Shown here: piece by piece, positions 1-5,784 of the stretch
How the letters are laid out: each line of letters starts with the position of its first letter
Position numbering within the stretch: the first letter of the stretch is position 1
Translations under genes and position numbers: made by a program
Notes under the pieces: model-generated
Told to the model about the DNA's origin: nothing
Seen by the model: the letters and a program-made list of their open reading frames with translations, nothing else
The model's database searches: none
From: Holosporales bacterium
GTDB lineage: Bacteria; Pseudomonadota; Alphaproteobacteria; BNTO01
NCBI GenBank assembly: GCA_031257795.1
Contig: JAIRNW010000049.1
Span: 1 to 10,686, forward strand
Reading direction: 5' to 3'
Length of the DNA: 10,686 nucleotides

Positions 1-311
1 AGGCCATATGCGGATTCTTTTCGAATACTTGGGTACTAATCGCAGATACTATGCGATCACGAATAAATGATAATTTCCAGACCTTGGAAATTCCCATACA
101 TTCAGGCTAGGTGTGTATAGTAACAGAAAATCTTTAAAAAGATGGGAATAGACATACTAACTTGAGGCGGAGTTAGGGGTTAAGCTCAAAGTTTCAAGCA
201 GTGTAGTATAAGCTTTGTACAGCGGAGGAGCTGTACTTAACGGGTACCTGCCTATACTCGCGGATATCCCGCAAATTAAATGCGATTGACTACAGCGTCT
301 AATGAGAACAA

Positions 312-347
312 CCGAGCCGTATGTGTGAAAACCACACGTACGCTCGG
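312..347 (+). ncRNA. Group II intron domain V
   Basis: Domain V is the catalytic hairpin of group II introns. The core GAGCCGTATGTG, then a GAAA loop at 327-330, then CACACGTACG, closely follows the bacterial consensus. The outer arms CCGAGC (312-317) and GCTCGG (342-347) pair perfectly, with the AGC catalytic triad at 315-317 and the conserved two-base CG bulge at 337-338. Compared with consensus, the 3' arm reads CGTACGCTC rather than CGTACGGTTC, leaving C318 unpaired, and the distal stem lacks one G opposite C332. These length changes suggest a divergent or decaying ribozyme. Confidence 0.72.
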
Positions 348-349
348 AT

Positions 350-378
350 GGGCGGCAGCGGCAACGTCAGCCCTTCAC
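350..378 (+). ncRNA. Group II intron domain VI and 3' splice boundary
   Basis: Directly after domain V, GGGC (350-353) pairs with GCCC (370-373) around a stem capped by a GCAA loop (361-364). A369 on the 3' side is unpaired and sits 9 nt before C378, about where the branch-point adenosine of domain VI is expected (usually 7-8 nt from the end). The element then ends in TTCAC, matching the AY 3' end of bacterial group II introns, so the 3' exon probably begins at 379. The boundary is inferred and may be off by a nucleotide or two. Confidence 0.45.
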
Positions 379-851
379 CATCGTCTAAAACTCCAATAGC
401 CAACTGGTCGGTGCTTGTAATAACTGGTTGCCTCGAAAGGCCATAAAGACATGTAATACCATGAAGTGAGGTCGCTTTCTATGGTCCGGACGCAGATGTT
501 CCAACGATGTATAGCAACGTCAACCGTTGCATGATGCTTGTATAAACTCCATATCCACTCTCCCAAGTTACATGCGGCAACTATGGCAAACGATAAAAGT
601 ATGCATTTAACAACTCTTTTGAAACGGCTTTGCTTAACCTTCGTTTGATTGGGCTCTTCTGAAACAACTTTCTGCATGAGCCGTTTGCCAGAAACATCAG
701 AGCCCCCCGTCACTCCCCTTTCCACCGTCTGATGTGACACATCGTAGCCATCATCGTCTTGCGTACCAAAACAATGTCCACACGACAAAAACACCAAAGT
801 GCAGCAAAACCAAAGAGATCTCGCAATTGTAGCAACTCCTCCTACAATCAT
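375..851 (-). CDS. Unrecognised small membrane or secreted protein, 3' end cut by the group II intron
   Basis: I do not recognise this 158-residue protein. I start it at the ATG (849-851) because GGGGAG lies 7 nt upstream; a TTG five codons earlier (866) is also in frame. The N-terminus (MIVGGVATIARSLWFCCTLVFLSC) looks like a signal peptide or first membrane anchor. A polar stretch (about 30-78) follows, then a probable transmembrane helix (79-101) and a tail rich in Trp and Tyr. The final Trp codon (378-380) straddles the inferred intron boundary and the TGA stop (375-377) lies inside the intron, so the native C-terminus probably continued left of the intron and was lost. It lies 92 bp downstream of lon on the same strand. 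No matching promoter is clear; a TTGACA at 930-935 has no good -10 partner. Expression is unproven. Confidence 0.5.
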   Translation of the reverse strand: MIVGGVATIARSLWFCCTLVFLSCGHCFGTQDDDGYDVSHQTVERGVTGGSDVSGKRLMQKVVSEEPNQTKVKQSRFKRVVKCILLSFAIVAACNLGEWIWSLYKHHATVDVAIHRWNICVRTIESDLTSWYYMSLWPFEATSYYKHRPVGYWSFRRW

Positions 852-943
852 CCTCTTTCTCCCCAATGCATTCCAAGATCACGTATTGAATCACAAATCC
901 GTTTGAGTTGCAACAAAAAATTAACTTTGTGTCAACGCAAGCC

Positions 944-3397
944 TCAAAACACAATGTTCTCCTGCTCAACGAGCGCATTCCGCAGCGCTTCATCCACCGT
1001 TAAAACAGGCACGATCGTCAAATCATTCTTGATCTTCTCATCAATCTCTTCGAGATCTTTATCATTATCCTTAGGGATAAGGACTTTCTTTATCCCAACT
1101 CTGTGCGCAGCCAAAAGCTTCTCTTTCAGCCCGCCGATCTCAGAAACTTGCCCGCGCAGGTTCACCTCGCCAGTCATCGCAACATCGCTTCTCACCATCA
1201 CTTTCGTGAGAGCCGACGTGAGGGCCGTGCAAATTGCCGTTCCAGCAGACGGCCCGTCTTTCGGGGTGGCCCCCTCTGGAACGTGAACGTGTATGTCGTT
1301 CTTTTCAAAAAAGTCTGTAGAGATTCCCCAGAGCGCGGACTTTGAGCGAATGTAACTAATTGATGCTTGTATCGACTCTTTCATCACCGCGCCCAAGCTC
1401 CCCGTCTGGATTATGTTGCCTTTCCCGGATAGAATCAAAACCTCGACAAACATAATCTCTCCGCCCGATTCAGTCCAGGCAAGCCCTGTTGAAACGCCTG
1501 GTTCCTTGAAAAAATCCTGCTTATTAAACGAATACTTTGGCACCCCGCAAAACTTTCGCAGCACGTCAGCGTTCACGCTAACAGTTTTTTTCTTGTTAAT
1601 CATAATCTCTTTGACCGACTTTCTGGCCAATGCTGCAACCTTCCTTTCAAAATTGCGCACCCCCGCCTCGCGCGTGTATTCCCTGGCAATTTTGACCAAA
1701 ACCTCATCGGTCACGGAGAACTCCTGCTTCAGCAGGCCGTGCAACTTCATTTGCTTTGGAATTAAGTGCTTTTCGGCGATCTGTATCTTTTCGTCCTCTG
1801 TGTAACCAGGGATGCGGATCAGTTCCATTCTGTCTAACAGCGGCTGAGGCATATCTGTGGAGTTTGCTGTGGCGATGAACATAACGTTCGACAAATCGTA
1901 ATCAATCTCTATGTAGTGATCATTGAAGGCGGAGTTTTGCTCGGGATCCAGCACTTCCAGCAGGGCGGACATAGGGTCTCCGCGCCAATCCCGGCCGAGC
2001 TTGTCGATCTCATCCAGCAAAAACAGCGGATTGCTCGTTTTCGCCTTTTTCATGCCCTGGATAATCTTCCCAGGCATTGCCCCGATGTATGTGCTCCTAT
2101 GTCCGCGAATCTCGGATTCATCGCAAACTCCGCCGAGAGACATTTTCACGAAGGACCGCCCTGTCGCCTCTGCTATAGAGCACCCCAACGATGTTTTCCC
2201 AACGCCTGGAGGGCCAACAAAGCACAAAATCTGGCCGGGAATCTTAACGCGCAGCTGGACGGCGAGATGCTCTAGAATCCGTTCTTTAACGGTCTTCAGG
2301 CCGTAATGGTCGCGGTTTAGTATTTGCTCTGAACGCTCTAAATCAATGGAGGTCTTCGCGTTCTTGCCCCAAGGAATATCCAGCAGCCACTCCAGGTAAC
2401 ACCTCACAACATTGGCCTCGGAGGAGGACGCATTCATCACACGCAGCTTCTTGAGGCGCGAGATGGCGCGCTCCCTGGCCTCTGCCGAAAATTTTGTTTT
2501 TTTTATGCGCTCCTCAAAGATCTTTATCTCGCTTTCCACGTCCTCAGCCGTCCCGAGCTCTTTGTGGATTGCTCGAAGCTGCTCGTTTAAGTAATACTCC
2601 CTTTGAGTTTTCTCTATCTGCTTCTTTACCCTGCCTCTGATTCGCTTCTCGACGTTATAAACATCGTTTTCAGATTCTAGCAGCGTGAACAGCGTCTCGA
2701 GGCGAGCCGAGACCTCCTGCATTTCCAAGAAATGCTGCTTTTCGCTGATCGGCAACGTTAGCGCGGAAATTATCGAGTCCGCGAAAACGCTTGGCTTTTT
2801 GATGCCGCTAATTGTGGCGAGAAATTCGGACGAAACGCGGGTGTTAAACTTCGCGTATAGCGTGAACTCCTTTAAAACCAGGTCTCTCAGCGAAGCCAAA
2901 TCGCGCTCTTGAGGCACAATATCTGGAATGAACTCAATGCTCGCCCTTACATAATCACCACTGAAATCCAAGGTAACCGCCCTAGCGCGCGTTACTCCGG
3001 AGATAAGGACTTTGATGTTTCCGTCTGGCAAGTCCAAAAATTGATCTATCTTACCTAGCGTTCCAATGGAGTAGAGGTTATCTTCTGTTGGAACTTCGGC
3101 GGTTGGGAAATGTTGTGTTAATAGCAAAATGTGCCCTTGCTCGGAATTTATGGCGGCACGAATCGCGGCAACGGACTTGCTCCGCCCAACAAACAGAGGA
3201 ACCTTCATTTCCGGGAAAATAACAATATCGCGCAAGGTTAGAACGGGGATTAGGTCACGAGCCTTAGTTGATTGTTTTGTTGCTTTTCCGCGAGATGACC
3301 TACTGGCGGTCGGCGAGGCGGGGGCCGTAGACGAAGGCGAGGCTGAGCGCGAGCCAAGTTTTTGTTTTGTAGCTTTTGTGTTTTGTTGTGACGGCAT
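944..3397 (-). CDS. lon: Lon ATP-dependent serine protease (endopeptidase La)
   Basis: Lon is a cytosolic hexameric AAA+ protease that unfolds and degrades misfolded and short-lived regulatory proteins. At 817 residues it is full length (E. coli 784). In order: N-terminal substrate-binding domain from about residue 49 (LIPVLTLRDIVIFPEMKVPLFVGR) to about 240, coiled coil about 245-315, AAA+ module with Walker A GPPGVGKT (395-402) and Walker B LFLLDEID (458-465), and C-terminal protease domain with the Ser-Lys dyad S717 (in PKDGPSAGT) and K760 (in GGLKEK), spaced 43 residues as in E. coli. All catalytic residues are present, so it should be active. The first 48 residues are an unusual Ser/Ala/Thr/Lys-rich basic tail. 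The ATG at 3395-3397 has no clear Shine-Dalgarno, and no other in-frame ATG lies before residue 64. It follows the CBS-protein gene after a repeat-bearing 283-bp gap, so separate transcription is likely. Confidence 0.97.
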   Translation of the reverse strand: MPSQQNTKATKQKLGSRSASPSSTAPASPTASRSSRGKATKQSTKARDLIPVLTLRDIVIFPEMKVPLFVGRSKSVAAIRAAINSEQGHILLLTQHFPTAEVPTEDNLYSIGTLGKIDQFLDLPDGNIKVLISGVTRARAVTLDFSGDYVRASIEFIPDIVPQERDLASLRDLVLKEFTLYAKFNTRVSSEFLATISGIKKPSVFADSIISALTLPISEKQHFLEMQEVSARLETLFTLLESENDVYNVEKRIRGRVKKQIEKTQREYYLNEQLRAIHKELGTAEDVESEIKIFEERIKKTKFSAEARERAISRLKKLRVMNASSSEANVVRCYLEWLLDIPWGKNAKTSIDLERSEQILNRDHYGLKTVKERILEHLAVQLRVKIPGQILCFVGPPGVGKTSLGCSIAEATGRSFVKMSLGGVCDESEIRGHRSTYIGAMPGKIIQGMKKAKTSNPLFLLDEIDKLGRDWRGDPMSALLEVLDPEQNSAFNDHYIEIDYDLSNVMFIATANSTDMPQPLLDRMELIRIPGYTEDEKIQIAEKHLIPKQMKLHGLLKQEFSVTDEVLVKIAREYTREAGVRNFERKVAALARKSVKEIMINKKKTVSVNADVLRKFCGVPKYSFNKQDFFKEPGVSTGLAWTESGGEIMFVEVLILSGKGNIIQTGSLGAVMKESIQASISYIRSKSALWGISTDFFEKNDIHVHVPEGATPKDGPSAGTAICTALTSALTKVMVRSDVAMTGEVNLRGQVSEIGGLKEKLLAAHRVGIKKVLIPKDNDKDLEEIDEKIKNDLTIVPVLTVDEALRNALVEQENIVF

Positions 3398-3416
3398 ACA
3401 GAAATGATTAAAAACT

Positions 3417-3432
3417 GAACCGGTTCATTCTA
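3417..3432 (-). promoter_or_regulatory. Possible lon promoter -10 with a palindromic operator-like site
   Basis: On the - strand, TAGAAT (3432-3427, five of six matches to TATAAT) is followed immediately by the perfect 10-bp palindrome GAACCGGTTC (3426-3417), about 20 bp before the lon ATG. Such a position would cover a transcription start, as an operator would. I find no acceptable -35 at 16-19 bp spacing, no CIRCE element and no sigma-32-type -35/-10 pair, so the promoter call is weak; the palindrome itself is certain. Confidence 0.25.
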
Positions 3433-3535
3433 CGCAACTTTCCGTTTAGCTACCACACCAATTTCGTTAGGTTCGTGGTCGTTATCTGTCTCACTATAGC
3501 TAATACAAGTGAATTGAGGGCAGGAGACAGCGGCT

Positions 3536-3557
3536 CCCATTCGACGAGTTGAATGGG
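3536..3557. other. Perfect hairpin in the corC-lon gap
   Basis: CCCATTC (3536-3542) and GAATGGG (3551-3557) form a 7-bp stem with an 8-nt loop. On the coding (-) strand it lies about 125 nt after the CBS-protein stop. No T-run follows, so it does not look like an intrinsic terminator. It joins the left edge of the diverged repeat copy and may be part of that element. Confidence 0.4.
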
Positions 3558-3562
3558 GGCCC

Positions 3563-3680
3563 GAGCGCAGAATTGCAGCGTACTTATGGCATGTGAACAT
3601 TCAAACAGGACCGGGTTTCCCGGCAAAGTTTTGTTGGGGCGCCGCGCGACAAACTCCAAAACTTTTTGTGACTGGGGGTT
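3563..3680 (+). repeat. Diverged copy of the dispersed palindromic repeat
   Basis: Positions 3563-3605 match the repeat unit of 4866-5138 at about 79% identity over 43 nt, sharing GCAGCGTACTTAT and the TGTGAACATTC-like end. The stretch next to corC carries CTTTTTGTGAC, also shared with the other copies. Between these it contains its own inverted repeats: CCGGG/CCCGG (3611-3623) and AAAGTTTTG/CAAAACTTT (3625-3633 and 3657-3665). The element therefore keeps the family's plan of nested hairpins while the sequence between them has changed. It begins 7 nt after the CBS-protein stop codon. The 69-codon frame here (- strand, 3659-3450) mirrors the translation of the tandem repeat and is not called as a gene. 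Confidence 0.7.
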
Positions 3681-4799
3681 CTAAGGAATTGGAGGAAACG
3701 CGGTTACATTGCGGATCGCAAGCTTCTTCACCCGCCGTGGGTCCGCATCCAAAATTTCGAACTCAAAGCCAAGAGGGTGCACTATGAGCTCCCCCCTTAT
3801 CGGGACATGCTCCGCAATCAAAGTAACAAGCCCGCCAATCGTATCAACGTCCTCTACATTTAAATCTTGCAACCAGTTGATACGCAAGCCGTACAGATCG
3901 TTCAGAGTGTCGTCTAGCTCCTCGAGGCTAGTCCCCGCGTTCAGCACGATAACCCCATTCGGCTGCACCTCAATTTGTTGTGCTCCGCTACTCTCCTCAT
4001 ACTGAATTTTCCCAACTATATTTTCAATCAGTAGTGCGAAAGTAACAATCCCAGAAACTCCGCCGAATTCATCAACCACAACAGCCAGCCGCCCCCCATT
4101 TTCCCGCATCTGCAGAAGCAAATCGAGAACCCTCATAGTTGGTGCGACATAAAGGATCTCCCGTAAAATCGATTTCATGGAGTTCTGCACGTTCTGGAGC
4201 GACGGCTGAACGGGGGCGACGGACTGTTGCTGGGCGACCGCCATATTGGCCGTATTGTCTTGCACGGCAACCAAGTGAGGAGCATTAGCCGCAGAAAAGG
4301 CGACCTTCTCTTGCGCGCGCTTCGGCTCCAGAGGGAGCTCCTGGCAGTGATGCAGGCCGCGGCTGAATTGCGGCTTTAAGCAACAGTCGTTGCTGTGTGT
4401 TTGCAGCCAGGGGATAATGTCTTTTAAACACAAAAGCCCAACGATATTGTCAACAGTCTCTGAATATATCGGAATCTGAGAAACGTTGGCGCGGAAAAAG
4501 GTGGCCAAAACCTCGTCTGGAGTCGCGGTGATTGGAAGGGCGACGATGTTCGCGTACGGAATCATTAGATCTTCAGCGGTGAGCTCCTTTAGACTCAAAA
4601 CATTACCTAAAATTGTTTTTTCGTCGTCATTAATAGATTGGCCGCCGTCTTCGTCATCCTCTTCGATAAGCTCTTCAATCGCATCACGAATCGAGGTGTC
4701 TTGCTCTTTGGGGGAAGTTATCCGCCACAACTTTTTGAAGAAACCGGAAACGCGCTGGCGTATGCTCTTTTTTTCAACGGGATCAAACGATTTACTCAT
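3681..4799 (-). CDS. corC: CorC/YbeX-like CBS-domain protein with an unusual inter-CBS insertion
   Basis: A 372-residue cytosolic member of the CorC/HlyC (TlyC, YbeX) family, linked to magnesium/cobalt efflux and, through its fixed association with ybeY, to ribosome and rRNA metabolism; the exact role is unsettled. Seen: acidic N-terminal segment (38-60), first CBS motif from about residue 73 (ELTAEDLMIPYANIVALP), second CBS motif about 210-265 with the family signature VVVDEFGGVSGIVT (240-253), and the C-terminal CorC_HlyC domain (about 270-365). It lacks the DUF21 membrane domain of the larger homologues. E. coli CorC has about 292 residues; most of the excess is a Gln/Ala/Val-rich insertion at about 138-208, in the linker between the CBS motifs. 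The start is the ATG at 4799, with a weak AGGT 11 nt upstream. It follows ybeY after a 343-bp repeat-filled gap. Confidence 0.9.
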   Translation of the reverse strand: MSKSFDPVEKKSIRQRVSGFFKKLWRITSPKEQDTSIRDAIEELIEEDDEDGGQSINDDEKTILGNVLSLKELTAEDLMIPYANIVALPITATPDEVLATFFRANVSQIPIYSETVDNIVGLLCLKDIIPWLQTHSNDCCLKPQFSRGLHHCQELPLEPKRAQEKVAFSAANAPHLVAVQDNTANMAVAQQQSVAPVQPSLQNVQNSMKSILREILYVAPTMRVLDLLLQMRENGGRLAVVVDEFGGVSGIVTFALLIENIVGKIQYEESSGAQQIEVQPNGVIVLNAGTSLEELDDTLNDLYGLRINWLQDLNVEDVDTIGGLVTLIAEHVPIRGELIVHPLGFEFEILDADPRRVKKLAIRNVTAFPPIP

Positions 4800-4838
4800 A
4801 CATTTTTTTTACCTGTTTTACCACTTAAACCAAACGAT

Positions 4839-4857
4839 CTGGACGCTTGTTGTCCAG
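4839..4857. other. Small hairpin upstream of the CBS-protein gene
   Basis: CTGGAC (4839-4844) and GTCCAG (4852-4857) form a perfect 6-bp stem with a 7-nt loop, 40 bp upstream of the CBS-protein ATG and just outside the tandem repeats. It would lie in the 5' leader of that gene on the - strand. Its role is unknown; no T-run follows in either direction. Confidence 0.35.
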
Positions 4858-4865
4858 GTTCTGAA

Positions 4866-5138
4866 TCGAAGCAACGAACCCACAACCTTTTTGCCGCCGG
4901 CAACCCTGTCATAAAAAGAGTTGTGGGCAGGCGCCTCAAAGCGCAGAAGCGCAGCGTACTTATTGTACGTGAGCATTCGAGCCTCGAAGCAACGAACCCA
5001 CAACCTTTTTGCCGCTGGCAACCCTGTCACAAAAAGAGCTGTGGGCAGGCGCCTCAAAGCGCAGAAGCGCAGCGTACTTATTGTACGTGAGCATTCGAGC
5101 ATCGAAGCAACGAACCCACAACCTTTTTGTGACAGGGT
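4866..5138 (+). repeat. 118-bp tandem palindromic repeat, two full units plus a partial third
   Basis: This fills most of the 343-bp ybeY-corC gap (4800-5142). Units start at 4866, 4984 and 5102 with TCGAAGCAACGAACCCACAA, a period of exactly 118 bp; units 1 and 2 differ at only a few positions. Each full unit holds an inverted repeat (CCCACAAC 4879-4886 with GTTGTGGG 4920-4927, extended by TTTTT/AAAAA), the hairpin GCGC-AGAA-GCGC (4941-4952) and CGTAC-TTATT-GTACG (4955-4969). The third unit stops after its first arm and is replaced by TGTGACAGGGT, the reverse complement of ACCCTGTCACA in unit 2, so the right end looks inverted or recombined. Because 118 is not a multiple of 3, each unit reads in a new frame, which argues against coding use; the 124-codon frame crossing it (5192-4818) is rejected. 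It begins 2 nt after the ybeY stop. Confidence 0.92.
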
Positions 5139-5142
5139 ATTA

Positions 5143-5769
5143 TTAATCATATGGGTTAGCAACGCCAATCTTACCAAGCATATTGACTTCAAGCGCCTCC
5201 ATCACCTCTTCGTCTTCCGGGCGAACGTGGTCGAACCCGAGAAGGTGGAGCAGCGAGTGAACAAACAGGTGTGAAACGTGGTCTAAAAAGGAAATTCCGT
5301 ACTCACTTGCTTCCATAAATATTGTTTCAAAGGCTAAGTAAATGTCACCAAGCCCCATATAATCATTCCTCAGCGCTGCCGCGGGTTCAGCAAAATCCTC
5401 CGCAACAACCATTGGCGCGGAAAAGTTATAAGAAGGAAAAGACAGCACGTTCGTTGGCCCATCTTTCCCTCTATACTCACGATTAAGCTCCGTAATTTTT
5501 TCATCACTCGACAAAGAAATCACAAAACAGCTTTTCTGCCTCCAACCAACCTCCGCGAAAACGTGGCAAGCACATGTGCGCGCCAACTTCTTCCATTTTG
5601 CGGGTGGAGCAAAGCTGCCCCATTTTTCTCTAGCTTCCCTGCCATCCAACAGCAAAACCACCTTATGCGTACACCCTCCTAAGCTTCCAGAATCACGGGG
5701 AACTTGCGGCTTTTGCTCTTCAAGGCTCGGCTCTGGCGACACTCTATATCTTTCCAAAATTCCAAGCAA
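5143..5769 (-). CDS. ybeY: YbeY, single-strand-specific rRNA maturation endoribonuclease
   Basis: YbeY is a zinc-dependent endoribonuclease needed for 16S rRNA 3' end maturation and late 70S quality control. Seen: the zinc motif HSLLHLLGFDH with H171, H175 and H181 (HxxxHxxxxxH), and the family block LNREYRGKDGPTNVLSFP (95-112). The frame gives 208 residues from a TTG at 5769, against about 150-170 usual; family homology starts only near residue 37. A GTG at 5661 (V37) lies 13 nt after AGGAGGG (5674-5680) and would give a 172-residue protein, so the true start may be there; the longer frame is listed because rpoD ends only 15 bp upstream with GGGG near its stop. The frame is continuous with rpoD apart from the rpoD TAG. 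No phoH/ybeZ precedes it; the CBS partner gene follows. Function is confident, start is not. Confidence 0.93.
   Translation of the reverse strand: MLGILERYRVSPEPSLEEQKPQVPRDSGSLGGCTHKVVLLLDGREAREKWGSFAPPAKWKKLARTCACHVFAEVGWRQKSCFVISLSSDEKITELNREYRGKDGPTNVLSFPSYNFSAPMVVAEDFAEPAAALRNDYMGLGDIYLAFETIFMEASEYGISFLDHVSHLFVHSLLHLLGFDHVRPEDEEVMEALEVNMLGKIGVANPYD
5674..5680 (-). promoter_or_regulatory. Strong Shine-Dalgarno inside the annotated ybeY 5' region
   Basis: AGGAGGG on the - strand is the best ribosome-binding sequence near ybeY. It is followed after 13 nt by an in-frame GTG (5661-5659) and after 19 nt by an in-frame TTG (5655-5653). The spacing is longer than ideal, but the site matches where family homology begins, so it may decide the true start. 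Confidence 0.4.
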
Positions 5770-5784
5770 CGCAAACCAGCACCC

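Larger units (their letters stand above)
1..378 (+). mobile_element. 3' end of a group II intron (5' part outside the window)
   Basis: A self-splicing retroelement RNA; only its 3' end lies in the window. The anchor is a domain V hairpin at 312-347, followed by a domain VI-like hairpin and an AC 3' end at 377-378. The sequence before it is strongly folded and has no long reading frame: perfect hairpins at 72-92 (8-bp stem, 5-nt loop) and 217-236 (7-bp stem, GGAGGA loop), and AGTATA near 205 that can pair with TATACT near 253. An open frame from the left edge to a TGA at 68-70 (starting GHMRILFEYLGTNRR) could be the tail of the intron-encoded reverse transcriptase, but I cannot recognise it as such. 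The roughly 240 nt between that stop and domain V is longer than usual. The domain V motif is seen; the extent to the left edge is inference. Confidence 0.6.

Noticed and set aside
2..70. C-terminal tail of a group II reverse transcriptase/maturase
   Set aside because: The 22-residue frame (starting GHMRILFEYLGTNRR) is suggestive only in position. It is too short to match confidently, and the distance to domain V is longer than usual.
930..935. TTGACA -35 element (- strand) for the small membrane gene
   Set aside because: A perfect -35 hexamer, but no sequence resembling TATAAT lies 15-19 bp downstream, so a promoter was not called.
759..1286. 175-codon + strand frame overlapping the lon 3' end and the small membrane gene
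   Set aside because: It is antisense to the strongly conserved Lon protease domain, and its composition is what the shadow of that gene gives.
3398..3460. Heat-shock control of lon (CIRCE or sigma-32 promoter)
   Set aside because: No TTAGCACTC-type inverted repeat and no CTTGAA plus CCCCAT pair is present; only the unassigned GAACCGGTTC palindrome was kept.
3450..3659. 69-codon - strand frame between the CBS-protein gene and lon
   Set aside because: Its middle (LFECSHAISTLQFCARAP) mirrors the translation of the tandem repeat, so it is an open frame created by the repeat rather than a gene.
4866..5138. CRISPR array
   Set aside because: Units are contiguous 118-bp copies with no unique spacers, and no cas genes are present.
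4818..5192. 124-codon - strand frame across the ybeY-corC gap
   Set aside because: It overlaps the 3' end of ybeY in another frame, and most of it is translated tandem repeat whose 118-bp period changes frame at each unit. No ribosome site or family is visible.
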